Positions 38,479-50,418 are shown, counted from the first letter of the stretch. The stretch is 64,000 nucleotides of DNA from Epiperipatus broadwayi (GCA_028023455.1 JAQFVV010006272.1:1203501-1267500); one strand, 5' to 3'. A program made the numbers and translations. Notes: generated by a model from the sequence alone, not told the origin.

Positions 38479-39449
38479 AAAATTTTTTTTAACAATTTCC
38501 ATCACAAAATATAAATAATTTGGTATTATTTATTTCCAAAAGAGATATAAACAATAACAGTGATGAAAATACATTAATTCTAATAAAAACGATTACTATA
38601 TATATATATGCAATGTAACAGTATATAACTAGGATGGGTAAGAGAGAGTCTAGTTTGGTAACACCTCATAAATTGTGGCATCCAAATTGTAACTATGTAT
38701 GTGGAAATCAGAGATAATGGATAAATTGATTCTTTAAATGATATTATGTATGAAAATTCCCTCATTCAAACGCTCTATAAGTTTTCTATACATAGATCAT
38801 AATTGTATAAGAAGTGGCTTTTAAATTAAATAATAGCTAAATGGAGAACAATAATCTAACTCCAATGGTAATTAATATGGAATATGCTAGGATATGAAGA
38901 GAACAAGAAATTTTACCAGTTATGGAGCAAATTCTAATGATAATTAATATGGGATAATGATAATTAATATGGGAATATGCTAACCTTTGAAATGATATCA
39001 CACAACTAGACAAACCAAATTCCTAATAATAATTAAAAGAATATTACTAGTTTTTATTATCTCTTTATACGTTAAATGCTTACTTTCATAATTTAGCATT
39101 AAAATTCACTAATGAGACTAAATCACTTGCTAAATATATAATAGAAACAAAGTAAATATTTTATTGAATTTAAACTATATTTACAAACCAATTAAATATA
39201 AAGTATGTATTTAGTATCTTAATTCATTAATTAAATAGTACAGCTGTTTATCGAAGTTTGTACAAGTAATCAGTAGCATCCCAATATTTTCAGAGTAAAT
39301 TGATTGTTATCAAAATCAAATATTTCACTATGAGCTACATATATAGATATGTACTGTGATCCTAAAATTAAAAAAACACATAAAGTCACTTTAAATAAAA
39401 CAGTTGTTTCAACTTTTATTTATAAGTATTGTACCTTCTTTTCTTTTAG
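38479..39449. other. AT-rich spacer
   Basis: No gene. Contains a TA run followed by TGCA at about 38,595-38,612 and a small tandem 'gataattaatatgggа'-type duplication around 38,938-38,975. Confidence 0.6.
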
Positions 39450-39583
39450 AATGGCAACCATACCATACTGTAATAAAGTAAGAACATCTATTCCATTTTT
39501 TAGGTTTCTAGACTGATTTCTAGAAACCCACGTTGAATGACAATTGATAATGCTACATTTGTTTAGAATGCATTTAGGCTTAA

Positions 39584-40062
39584 ATGAAGACCCTGAAGAC
39601 TTGTTTTGATGTGAAGAGAGGTATTATAAATGATAAGACAAATGTAAGACATAAGAAGAAGATGGATAAGTTGATGAGAGGAGAAGGAAAAGAAGAAGAG
39701 GGAGAAGAAAGAAATAAAGAAAGTAATGTATGTAACTTGACATTAATAAAATTGAAAGAAAAACATTTAAGATGATAAACAAAGGATTGAAGTATGTTCC
39801 ATATGAAGGTAGTAGCAGAGAAGATATTATGGAATTACAAATAGGGGTAGAAAAAATGGTGCAGAGAGTGTTGGAAGAAAAATATGGGATATATTATTAC
39901 AATAATAGAGATGTGTATAATGTTATAAATGGGAATGATATAAAATGGATGAATGAGATAAAGGAAGAGTTTGGTAATTTGATATATAAAATGAAGTATG
40001 TAGGAGAAAATAGAAAACAGATGGAAAGAAAGATAAGGATAGAAGAAGTTAAAAAAACTTAA
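39584..40062 (+). pseudogene. PLE-C N-terminal region
   Basis: Two overlapping open segments (39,584-39,775 and 39,772-40,062) in different frames. The first is very basic/acidic ('KMDKLMRGEGKEEEGEERNK'). The second ('GLKYVPYEGSSREDIMELQI') is the stretch that precedes RT in PLEs, here with a Tyr-rich 'KYGIYYYNNRDVY' and 'VGENRKQMERKIR'. The four-base overlap ATGA suggests a single frameshift between them. The exact start codon cannot be fixed. Confidence 0.7.
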
Positions 40063-40075
40063 AAGGGAAATATGA

Positions 40076-41107
40076 AAGAAATGTAATTTTTGTGAAGTCA
40101 GATAAAGGTGGAAAATTGGTTATAATGTATAGAACAAAATATATTAAAAAAATGGAAGTTGTTGAAGGAGGGATTTTTTGTTAAAATAGGAAGAAATGAT
40201 ACGAAGATGAAGAGTGATAAGATGTATGAAATGGTTAAAGGATTGTGTATTAAAGGAATGATAAGTAGAGGAGTAATGGAAAGTATAGTAAGAATTGTGA
40301 GGTTGCGAAGATTTAGGGAGTGCCAAAAATATATAAAGGGGTGCCATTGAGACTGGTGATTAATGGTATAGGATCATATCATGATAGGGTATCAAAATGG
40401 TTGGGAAAGATGTTTAGGAAGTATGTGAATAGGGAGAGTGTGGCTTTCATAAAAAATAATAGGGAGTTGGTGGAAAATATTAGGGAAAGGGTGGAAAATT
40501 ATGAGCGGTATAACTTGATAATGGTGAAAATGGATGTGGTGTCTATGTACACAAACATAGATGTAAGGAACAAAATAGGGGTGGCAGTGGATAAGTAAAT
40601 AAACCTCACATGACTATAAAGAACAACAGTGGATAAGTATAGAAAGGATAGAGGGAAAGAGGTAGAAATGCAGTAGAAGTGTTGGAAAATTTAATGAGTT
40701 TGTGTTTTAGAAATATTACTTTTCAGTTTAATGGGAGTTATTATAAACAGAAAGAAGGGTTATTGATAGGAGGGGCATTGAGTGATATTTACATGCAAGA
40801 TATGGAAAAAGCTATGGTGAAGGAGGAAAATGCACCAATTTTAATTAAGAGATATGTAGATGATTTCTTATTGATATTTAATAAAACTGAAAGACAAATA
40901 AAAAAGTATTATGATAAGGTTAATAAGTTGGTTAAGAAGTTAAGATACACAATGAAATGGGAAAAGAATAATGAATTAGTGTATTTGGATATAATGATGA
41001 AAAAAGGGTATAGTAAAGGGAAGTGTAGAGTAAAAACAGGGGTGTTTAAAAAAATGGAGAAGGGTAATACAGTGAATTGGAAGTCTGATGTAAATAAGCA
41101 AATTTAA
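40076..41107 (+). pseudogene. PLE-C reverse transcriptase
   Basis: Blocks in order: 'VIFVKSDKGGKLVIM' (about 40,085-40,130, the PLE 'ADKGNATVVMD' region); 'KIYKGVPLRLVINGIGSYHD' (about 40,326-40,385, the 'PKIHKxxxPLRPIV' region); 'LIMVKMDVVSMYTNIDVRNK' (about 40,516-40,575, motif A with Asp); 'QKEGLLIGGALSDIYMQDME' (about 40,748-40,807, motif B); 'RYVDDFLLIFN' (40,850-40,882, motif C, both aspartates intact); and 'LVYLDIMMKKG' (about 40,976-41,008). Frames change at about 40,150, 40,320 and 40,600. Established role of the family: priming reverse transcription from a nicked chromosomal end. The catalytic residues visible here are intact although the frame is not. Confidence 0.92.
40586..40639 (+). 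repeat. 12-bp target duplication around a 30-bp insertion in PLE-C
   Basis: agtggataagta occurs at 40,586-40,597 and again at 40,628-40,639. Between them are 30 bases (starting 'aataaacctcacatg') that do not fit the RT reading frame and bring a stop. This looks like a very short retro-insertion or a repair filler inside the RT. Confidence 0.7.
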
Positions 41108-41138
41108 AATTAGTGCTATAACATCAAGGATATTTAGA

Positions 41139-41779
41139 GTGAATAATTATTGCAAAGATAGGGACGATTATAAAAAAGAAATAGATATGAAATTTAAAAA
41201 GTTTAGGGATAGTGAGTTTCCAGAAGAGATAATAAGGAGGAGTATTGAGAGTGTAGAAAGGAAATGTATAAAGGAAGAAGAGAATGGGAGAGGAGTAATT
41301 GAAAGGGATAGGAAAAACAAATATATAGGAATAAGAGTAGGTGACTATAGAATAGCTAGGAAGGTTAATAGTATAAATAAAAAGCTTAATGTAAAATATA
41401 GAAATGAGGTAAAATATAGAATAGTGAATAAGAGAAAAAATTTGATGAAGGTTTTGGATAATAAATATATAAAGAGAGTAATTATGTCAATGGTGTTTAT
41501 ATGATAGAGTGTAAAAAGTATAGAGATAAGGGAGTAAGAAATAAATATGTGAGTGAAACAATGAACTCCATATATACAAGACTGAGGCAACATAGGTATG
41601 ATAATAGTTCACCAATATTTGTGCATATGATGGAGACAGGGCATGATTTGCAAAAGGAAAGTATAAAAATGATTAGTTATGCAAATGGTAGAAGGGACAG
41701 GAAGATAAGAGAATCATTGTTGATTAAGAAAATAAGGCCTAGTATTAATAGAGGAGGGATAAGGACTTTGGTAGTGTAA
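41139..41779 (+). pseudogene. PLE-C linker and GIY-YIG endonuclease
   Basis: 41,139-41,504 is the linker ('FPEEIIRRSIESVERKC', 'KNKYIGIRVGDYRIARKVNS'). The GIY-YIG domain begins in the next frame at about 41,483: 'NGVYMIECKKY' (GIY as GVY), then 'KYVSETMNSIYTRLRQHR' (YIG as YVS; the Gly is Ser here, while the following Arg of the domain is present), 'FVHMMETGHDL' and 'IRESLLIKKIRPSINR'. The four-base overlap at 41,501-41,504 marks a frameshift. In Penelope elements this domain nicks the DNA target in the nucleus. The C-terminus at 41,779 appears natural. Confidence 0.9.
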
Positions 41780-44567
41780 AATTAAAAAAGTAGCAAGGTT
41801 TAGAATGATTAAAGTGAGGAGAAATGTAAAGCTTAATAGATTAAAAAATTAAAATTTGGGATAATTTAATAATAGAAGTGGTTAGTTGATGGGGAAAAAA
41901 GGAAGTTGGGAGTGGTTAATAAAAAAGAAAGATGGAGGAAAAGCAAAGGTAGTAGGAAAGTCAAGGTAAGGATAGTTAAGTTTGTATGGATACAAAATGT
42001 TATGAGGGTAATTAAATAAGTAAAGATGGTAGGGAGTATTAGAGTATAAATGAGGAAGGGAATTGAAGGGATGGTATGAAGGTATAAAATGAAGTAAGTA
42101 GAGTATAAATGACAGTGTAAAAGGGAAAAGAATGATTTTTAGTTTATAGGTTTTGATTTTTGAGTTTTGATATTTTGTTTTGATTTTTAAATTTTATTTT
42201 ATAATTTTAATTTTTGGGTTTTGGTTTATTGGGTTTTTGATTTATGGTCTTATTTATGTAATTAATTTTATGTTAAAAATAATAATTTTTGGTATTAATT
42301 TTTGGATTAATGTTTTAATGATTTTTAATGGGTTTTGTTTTTAATGGTTTGATGTTAAAATTTGAATTTAAAAAATAATTTAGAGAAAATTATTATGAGT
42401 ATGCTTAATGGAGTAGGCAAGGTCCTCCATCCTTATTGTATTGCTTTTCCATAAGGTGATAATGCTTGTTCCCATTGAGGTTATTGTATACTAGATATTT
42501 ATATTTCTAGTGATTGTGATCACATTTTTTTTAAGTATTTAGATGCCAAGAAGAGGATAATACTTTCCTGGTGCCTCTTTCCTGTTCCTTATGCACTGAG
42601 ACAAAGTCCAGGCATCCCTTTTTTCTGCCTAAAAAATAGGTATTTTTGGAAGCCACCAGTTGTTCAGCTCTGCAGAGCATATATGTGTTTATTTTGGCCT
42701 ATCACTCATGATGTATTAATGCTAGTTCCATCACAGTAGGTGATGTTGCATTTGTTTTTAGATATGTGATGAGAAGATATATTTTTTTGAAGAATGTTGC
42801 TTCTTCAGCTTGTAGTTAGCTATTTTAATGCTTATAGGTATATCAATGTCTGAATTGTGCTGTTATGATAGTTTTATCATCCACAAACCAACCAACAATA
42901 ATTTATATTTATTTTTAAATATGTAAATTATGCATATGGTAAAGTGGCAATACACACATACTGTTCATCCAGAGTTTTCGCCACTGGATTGGTAAGTCTT
43001 TTAAATTTTAAAAATATTTAGTGTAATAATTTTTTATGTGGACAAAATTTATTAAAAATGTGTATAAATTACCTCTGATGAGTGAGTGGCCCATGCATCT
43101 AGTTTAGTTTAGAGTTAGCTAGAAATTTGCTTAAACACATCACTAGCTATAATATTAGTAATGTCAGTGTAACTAATGACAATTTTAAAAATACATGCTG
43201 TATATGCTAGTGCCAGCTTAGCGTTTGCTTAGCTTAGGGTAATGGATATAAACCTATTAGTGTGTTATTCTGATTGTTAGATGACACCACAGTATTATTA
43301 AATATGCCAATAAAAATAGAATTATGCTTGTTAAACTTAGACCACTGTAATTGAAGTTTAACGATTTGGAATCTCTAATTATTAAAAGAGATTAGAATTT
43401 AATATCAAATAGCCTCTGCTTGCTCTTGTATTTTTTTTTTATTACTTTGTTTATCAAGATAAACAGTTTTAAAAGAGTTAAAAAGGAATACTTAGTAACA
43501 TTAGCTGGATAAATTGTTATAATTTTGTAAACCAAAAATAAAGTTTGAGAGTCAAAATGTTTTTTAAAAAAAATTCCAGCGATATTTTGGCAATGTTTAT
43601 TCTAGTAATTTTGTTTGTAAATATTTTCTTTATATTGTTATTAATAAACCATATTATTATTATCTTTAAAAAGTTTTGTTTCTGTTTGTTTTACTTTTAT
43701 ATGAAAAATATTATTGTCGTGAATTCCAAAGTTAATAAAAATATCATAAGGTATATAAAATATATTTTGATACTGGTTTAAATTATATAAAGCCATGCTA
43801 ATCTAAGTGATTCTCAAATTAAATCACAGTAACAGATAATTACATTATATCAAATGCTGAATTGAATGCTCATTTAAAAGTTGATTTTTAAGTTATGATT
43901 ATATCTTCTCAGACTGAAGATTAAGCAATGTGAAATAAAGAATATTAGTGCTTCAGAAGAATATTTACTATTTTAAAAGCTGCACATTGTCTATCATCAT
44001 CTTGTATATTTTTTAAAATTTTTATAATCCATCTGCATTAAGGGTCCTTAGTAGGTTGTCTGTGAGTATGGGGAAAGGCATAAAAAGTACCCTTGTCTTT
44101 TTCCTTGCTCGAGTGATGTCTTGGGTAATAGGCCATTATTAATTTAAATTAAGATTAATTAATCAAATCTTTGGATTAATATTTTTTTTGTTTATTACTC
44201 CAATCAACATAAGATAGTTATCTTATTATCAGCCAAGATATCACTCACTTGTTTATTCATCCTAGCAATTATTTATTAGGAAACTTAAACTTTTATTTTG
44301 CACAAGAATTTAGTTTAGAACTCTTGTTGCCTTGTTAGTTATAAGTTAATGAGATAGTTCTTCCAAACAAAGTATAATTTGTGTTATTCAGAGTGTATGA
44401 TCTGATAATAGGCCAATTCTTATAACTATTAAATAATGATTTAAATTACCTTTTATATTGTCTATGCTAAATTATTAACATGCTATAATAGTTATATTTG
44501 AATTGATATTGGATTTGGTCTCTATCTGATTGTATATCTCTGGATCATCATTCTTTCTTAAATTTAT
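41780..44567. other. Spacer with T/G-rich tail of PLE-C, otherwise unassigned
   Basis: 41,780-42,120 continues the purine-rich character of PLE-C and is likely its 3' untranslated region. 42,130-42,400 is T/G-rich ('gggttttggtttattgggttt'-like). 42,410-43,150 is less AT-rich; 'ccactggattggtaagtc' at about 42,980 resembles a splice donor, but no exon can be supported. The 78-residue opening at 43,545-43,781 is AT-driven low complexity. Confidence 0.4.
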
Positions 44568-45054
44568 TGTAACCCCACTGAGCCAAGTCGTTAGGAGTCT
44601 CTAATAGTATAATCATCTTTTCCATCCAAATAGTTTAGAATAAATTAGTACATTCTCATCTTTTATAGATTAGTTTACTCATCTCTCTCTCTTCATCAAC
44701 ATCTCCATCTTCTTATCTTCATCATCTCATCTCTCTTATCTTCTACTTCATTCCATCCTATCTTCATCTTTTCATTCTTTCTTTTCTCCATCTTTTCCTA
44801 CATCATCATTTATCCTATTCTTATTATCTCTCAGCTCATCTTCCATTTCTTCTTCCTCCATTTCTTTTCTATTTCATTCATCTTTTTCATTCCCCCCATC
44901 CCCTTCATCTCTTTTACTAAGTTTACAATTAGTGTTCTCTCTCATTTCTTTCTTGTATCATCTCTTTCTCTTCTCTTCCTTTCTTTCATTAATCTTTTCT
45001 TTGTCACTTCCCACTTCCTCCTCTCTCTCTCTCTTCACTTTTATTTAGGTTACA
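44568..45054. mobile_element. Short LTR-like element L5, pyrimidine-rich
   Basis: Starts TGTAACC and ends GGTTACA, a perfect 7-bp inverted terminus, directly followed by a TA run. About 487 bp. From 44,680 to 45,040 the plus strand is almost pure C/T (for example 'ctcatctctctctcttcatc'), so the minus strand is a long homopurine tract able to form triplex DNA. No coding sequence. The terminal sequence pattern is the one seen at the starts of L3 and L4. Confidence 0.4.
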
Positions 45055-45599
45055 ATATATATATAATTCATGTTTGGTAGAGAAAGATATATAATATATA
45101 TTTGGAGAAATAATAGCTTTGTCAGATTTCATTATTAATTGTTTTGTTTAAAATAAATTGATATTTTTTATATAAAAAAATACATAAGACAGTCAATCCT
45201 TTTCATAATTTATTAAATATTAAATGTGAATATCACCAAAATTAATATTGCTCTGTGTCTATTTTCAACTTATCCTGAGTTAAAATATAATGGTGAGCTA
45301 GAATAGGGGATTGCCATATGAGGAGTTAATGTATGTTGTCATTATATGTTCTCCCTCACACTGCATAATTCTTTACTTAAATAAGAATTGGAGCTTAAGT
45401 CTGATAGGAAAACCAGTGCTTATAAATATGATTTGAGGGACTTGAAACAAAAGATAAATTAGTTTCTATATAATTGTGTGTAGGTATGAGATAACTGAGA
45501 AATATAACTAATTACTATTACTAACTGAGAAATATAACTAATTACTATTACTTCACTTATTTTCATTATATAAAATTGAGAAAAAAGGGTAGTATTATT
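45055..45599. other. AT-rich spacer
   Basis: No gene. Contains a 31-bp tandem duplication ('actgagaaatataactaatt' twice) at about 45,494-45,552. Confidence 0.6.
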
Positions 45600-46860
45600 T
45601 TAATACCGAACTTTGAAATAAACCATATATGAAAATTGAAAGAACTGACATAATAATAAGCTTTGATGTGGAAAGTATATTCACAAATGTACATTGTGAA
45701 AAAGCATTGGCTATTGTAAAAAAAAAATTGAATGATGATAATAACTTACATATCAGATCAAATCTTCTTATTAATAGTATAATGGAACTATTCACATTCT
45801 GCATAACAACTACCTACTTTCAATACAACACAGAATTATTCAAACAAAATCAAAGAATGGTTATGGGATCACCATTGCCACCACAGATTAGCAATATTTA
45901 CATGAAAGAACTTGAAACTACAACCATAAATGCTATTCCATACCCACATAAAATTTGGCTTTGCTATGTTGATGATATATTTGTTGTATGGCCACATGGT
46001 GGAGCACTATTGCAAACTTTCTGGAAACATATCAACAACTTATCTCTTTCAATTAAATACACAATAGTTCGAACAAAAACAAAAATTGGCATTCTTAGAT
46101 GTTCTCATGGCAAAATCAAATTATAGTTTACAGAAAACCCAAATATACTGGAAAATACCTATCACATACATCCAATCTCACCAGAAACACAAAACATGGA
46201 ATTATACTATTACTGTGGAACAAAGCAAAAGAAGTTTGTTCAGAAACCAGTGATTTGGAAAAAAATAAAAAAAATCTATATAGAACAAACTCTTATAAAA
46301 AATAGTCATTCAGTTTTTATTAAGAAAATATAAATAACAAAAAAAAAGCCATCTAGAGAAAAATAATTATTGGTATTGTAGTGTAACTGTATATACCAAA
46401 AAAGATAAATTAAGGAAAATCTGCAATGAGTATAACATCTAATCATACCATACTAACAGGAATTCTAACATCTACAAAGTGTAAAGTTAAAATGCTGAAA
46501 AGCAAAAACTGCATCTATAAAATACCATGTGCATGTGGAAGAATATACATTGGTAATATCAGCCCCATGGAAAAGTGATTTCCAGAGCACAAACTGATGA
46601 TAAGAAAAGAGGAAATAAATGTTCTAAGTTAGCAGACTAGGTATGTACCAATGAACATATGTTCAATTGTGACAATACAAAAATATTGGATATGGAGAAA
46701 AGGGTACAAAGAAAAAAAATTTCCCATATGACAATGATGAATAATTCCATAAGTCAACCTAGTGTGACTATACATAATGTATGGAAAGCACTAATCAACT
46801 TTGCTCTAAGGAAAAAGTGGAGAAATCAAGAGGAATCTCATAGGCAAGTATAAAAAAAAA
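45600..46860 (+). pseudogene. PLE5, Penelope-like element (family A), best-preserved RT
   Basis: The open segment 45,629-46,126 (165 residues) is an intact stretch of PLE reverse transcriptase: 'SFDVESIFTNV' at residues 11-21 (motif A), 'QRMVMGSPLPPQISNIYMKE' at 75-94 (motif B), and 'CYVDDIFVVWPHGG' at 112-125 (motif C with both aspartates). A frameshift near 46,110 moves to the next segment ('VYRKPKYTGKYLSHTSNLTR', about 46,127-46,190; 'KEVCSETSDLEK'), the connection region. Near 46,520-46,560 'CIYKIPCACGRIYIGN' is the start of the GIY-YIG domain. The element is 5' truncated just before motif A and runs into the SINE-A copy at 46,866. Same family as PLE1 and PLE2. Inactive as a whole. Confidence 0.9.
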
Positions 46861-46865
46861 ATCCT

Positions 46866-47187
46866 ACTGACTATTGCCTTTGGCAGGATTGCTCAGTTGG
46901 TTAGTATTACCTTAAAATTCAATATTCAAGAATATAAGAGGCAAGGTTCAATGCCCATGGTAGTACTGTCACTGGTCAGACTAGCAGCACCTGAAGAGAG
47001 AATGATACCACTTGAAATGTTATACATCTACTTACCTGTGTGCTATGACTAACAATTGAATATATTTTGAAAAATTAAAGAAAGTTTAATTTTTTCTAAA
47101 GACATTCAATACTTTATATTAGATAGTGGAAGTAGTTCAATATATAAATACAAATAAAATAACATCACCACAAACCTTCAGCAAAAT
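46866..47187 (+). mobile_element. tRNA-headed SINE, family SINE-A, copy 2
   Basis: About 322 bp, directly behind the poly-A-like end of PLE5. Box A-like 'ATTGCTCAGTTGGTTAG' (46,888-46,904) and box B 'GGTTCAATGCC' (46,945-46,955) define the tRNA-like head; the body matches 2,449-2,774 to the end ('cacaaaccttcagcaaaa'). A RNA polymerase III transcript mobilised by a partner reverse transcriptase is the usual mechanism for such units. Confidence 0.75.
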
Positions 47188-49268
47188 AAGGATGCAATCT
47201 TATTATGGAAATATGAGGCTAATTGTTTTAGGTATCTCATATATATAAATTGAATGTAATCATAAGCTGTTTAGAATCTAATGAAGTTGTAATTTTTCTT
47301 GACTGAAATGGACACTTTTTCTTTCCAATAAAATCTTTCTAAATAATGAATAAACACTTTATATGAACAATTTTGTAATGATTTGTGTTACAACAAGTAT
47401 GTTAATAAGAATTACTTTAGAATATAGAGAGATATGCTTTGAAAAGGATATGGTTTGATCTCTTGCATCCATTAGTTTATCATGCATCAGCTTTCAAATA
47501 TCTGTATTGCTCAAACGAAATGAGAAATGTAAAGTAAATCAATGACGTACCATGAACATTATTCTATATATTTTGCTTATTTACATGATTTATTTAAGCT
47601 AAATTCAAATTTATGGGAGTATTTATATTCTTCCATTATTGTGATTAATGTTTGGATTTGTTTATATTAGAAAATCTGTAATAACATTCACATGTGCTAA
47701 GCAAACCATAGTATACCTCAATGTGGATGTTATTTCTATGCTAATGAGAAGTGGATTTATATATGTGATAAATAATAAAATAGCAAGGAGTCATCTGGTT
47801 TTGATGGATGTGGGTTAAATGGAGATATTTTTTTCTAATTTGTCAGTTTATTAATAAATTTGTAAGTAAGTATAAAAAAATGTTCTCTAATTTTTTTCAT
47901 TGTTTTGATGAGAATGCCAATTGGTATATAATCAAAAGCTACTGTTTTGTCAAGTTGTACTGCCATTGTGCTCAATTTTTTCATTCTGCATAGTATCAAT
48001 GACTATCTTGAAAAAATGTTGCTTGTAAGATGGATGAGCATTTTCCAGAAAATTCTGATTAGAACAACAATGGTAAAAGGTATAGTTCCATTTTATTTAA
48101 TACCCCTTTCAAGCAATTGTATTCCTAGTGAACATATGGTTATAAAATTTATATTTTGGATTGTGGATAGCAAAGTATGTTTCATTATGAATGTGTTAAT
48201 TACTACTGGATATAAATCCCAAATTTCATATATTTTTTGATAGAAAAGTAGCTATGCCCATAAGATGTGAATAGATTTAGATATGCAACTAGAAACTTTG
48301 GTATGCCTTATCATCCTGGAACATGTGCTTATGATTTAAATATTATTTGGTAATCTGAGTTCCTAAAGAAATTATATGAGGGTTTTAATACTGCTTTTTG
48401 CTATAAAGGTTTTCTTAAAGTATGTTTAATTTCTAATGGCATAGGAGCACTTCCAATGTAGATGGTTGATTCAGAGTCTATCAGATTTATTGACTTGATC
48501 ATAATTGTGACAAAAATATTTTTTGTAGTAATGTAATTTTTCATTATATCACATGTCGATTTTGTAAGTTTTCTTTAAGTTGATTATTATCTGTTATGCA
48601 TGTACACTGACTTTTTTGTGCATTTTGTCAGTGCATAATAATCTTATAGATGCATTGTAGAACTGATGTGCATTTCTGTACAGAGTGTGGTTCTTTGCCT
48701 TTCAACTTAGCAAGTAGGATATAAATTTCAGAGAATAAGAATTCCATAGATTTTGTCCATAAAAATATTATTTTATTGTGTTGTACTGAGTGGTATGTAT
48801 AAATTAAATTGAAAATATCCACTACGGTTGGGTGATCTGAGAAAGGAGCAGTTGAATTAAATTCATGAGTGATGCAGTAATAATGAATATAAAACTAGAT
48901 CTACATGTCTGTTTTTAATGAAATTACATTATTTAGAAAAAAGGCTCTCATTGCCCACCAGTGGAATTTTAATGAGGTGAAACTATATATATCCAAATGT
49001 GGTATGAGTCATGTTAAAATATCCCATCAACAGGAAAGGACGTTTCTAAGAATAATGAATTTATGAGTGAATTATTCTATTCATTGTTTTATTATTTGGA
49101 GAATATTGTTTAAACTAATGATCTTGTAACTGTTTATTAATATTCATCAATCTATGTTTCAATAAAATTAAATGACAGGATCTTATGATGACCACTTCTG
49201 TATCTGCTTAATGTGCATAAGCCTTTCTAGAAATGCATAATAACCCATTCTATTGAGGTAGACTAAAT
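47188..49268. other. Unassigned stretch
   Basis: No element ends recognised. The minus strand around 48,000-47,880 reads 'LDKTVAFDYIPIGILIKTMK', faintly like motif A of a non-LTR reverse transcriptase, but no motif C follows, so I do not call it. The 97-residue plus-strand opening 47,947-48,240 overlaps this on the other strand. Confidence 0.35.
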
Positions 49269-50410
49269 CAGTGTTCTTCAACCTTTTCACAAACTGCGGA
49301 CTGGAAAAAATAAGAATAAGATTTCATGGACCGGTAAAAATAAGATTTCATAGACCGGCAGAAATATACAGATAAATTTTCTTAAAGATTTAAACTGCTT
49401 AGCCTAAGATGAGCATAAATATTATAACTGACCAAAAACAATATACTAGTTATTGTGCATTGTAATGGTGTTGCTTATTTTCACATGCTGAACACTCTTT
49501 CATGAGTTGTGCAGTCTTACTGCTACAGAAAACAGTACAATAACAATCATTCTCATTAATGTGCCTGCATTACTATGTTTATTATTTAATTGTTAAAACA
49601 TGCAAAAATAAAATATTACTCCCCTGAATGTTGGGAAATATCGCAGCTAGTGTAATTACATGACAATGATTATGATAAATGTAATAACTGTATTTAATGT
49701 TAAATATACAAGATGAAGTTATATATATGAAGTTTGTATAATAAAAAAAACTTTTTTTTTTTTTTAATTTTGAATCTGGTGTTATTTTAATTTCATTTTT
49801 ACCCAATTAAAAAAAAAGAAACGGAAAGAAAAGTTGTTTTGGTAAAGTGTCACATAGAAATAAAACAATCATTATAAAGATGTCGTTTTGCTAAAAAAAA
49901 AAAGAAGATAAGATTTATGTTCTTGATGAAGGGACATCGTCATCAATGATCTGTCTCCACTTTGTAAAGTATACAATTTCAAAACGAAATGTCACACACA
50001 AAATAAAAAGATGATACAAATGCAATAAAATTTTTTTGCTATATATGACCAATAAATGAACTGATGAAATACAGAAATGCCCACTAGGTATAGACATTGA
50101 CATGTAAGGAGTGGTGCAATTAACATGAGATTGATGCTTTCTCTTTTAAAGATTGCATTTTCAGATAAATTCCTTTGATTCTTACTTAGTAATTATAATA
50201 TTATCTAATAATTTAAGTAAAATTTTGATTTATAATTAATTTTATTTAAGCAATTGCGATGAAAAAATAAATAAAAATTTGTTTATATTAATTAAAAGTT
50301 TAAAATATTATTTTGTTATTACAAACTTTCCTGCCAGTCTAGCACTGCGAACTTGCAGAAAACTTCTGCGGACTGGTGCCTGTCTGCGGACTAAGCATTG
50401 AAGACCACTG
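49269..50410. mobile_element. hAT-type non-autonomous DNA transposon
   Basis: The left end reads CAGTGTTCTTCAACCTTTTC and the right end, reversed, CAGTGGTCTTCAATGCTTAG; the first 17 bases agree at all but three or four positions and have the CAGTG start of hAT ends. The flanking 8 bases are gactaaat (49,261-49,268) and gattagat (50,411-50,418), a degenerate 8-bp target duplication as expected for hAT. 'ctgcggactgg' occurs near both ends. It is 1,142 bp with no transposase; a 74-residue opening inside is AT-driven. Confidence 0.85.
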
Positions 50411-50418
50411 GATTAGAT

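Larger units (their letters stand above)
39450..41779 (+). mobile_element. PLE-C, purine-rich Penelope-like element with GIY-YIG
   Basis: A third PLE family, quite different from families A and B, and the most complete by domain order: N-terminal region, reverse transcriptase, linker and GIY-YIG endonuclease, all on the plus strand. The coding strand is very rich in A and G, giving Lys/Arg/Glu-rich protein. It is interrupted by at least five frameshifts or stops and by one 30-bp insertion (40,598-40,627), yet codon structure is still visible, so decay is recent compared with PLE1 and PLE2. A perfect 10-bp hairpin (GGTTTCTAGA ... TCTAGAAACC) lies at about 39,504-39,529, just upstream of the coding region. 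A T/G-rich tail follows at 42,130-42,400. The parts are described separately. Confidence 0.9.

Noticed and set aside
40144-40347. 67-residue minus-strand opening
   Set aside because: Antisense to the PLE-C reverse transcriptase; open because the coding strand is purine-rich.
43545-43781. 78-residue plus-strand opening rich in Ile, Phe and Leu
   Set aside because: Low complexity driven by AT content; looks like a membrane protein only because of T-rich codons, with no related motif or context.
47880-48960. Possible non-LTR retrotransposon RT on the minus strand
   Set aside because: A single motif A-like phrase near 47,900-47,990 is not followed by motif B or C; too weak for a call.
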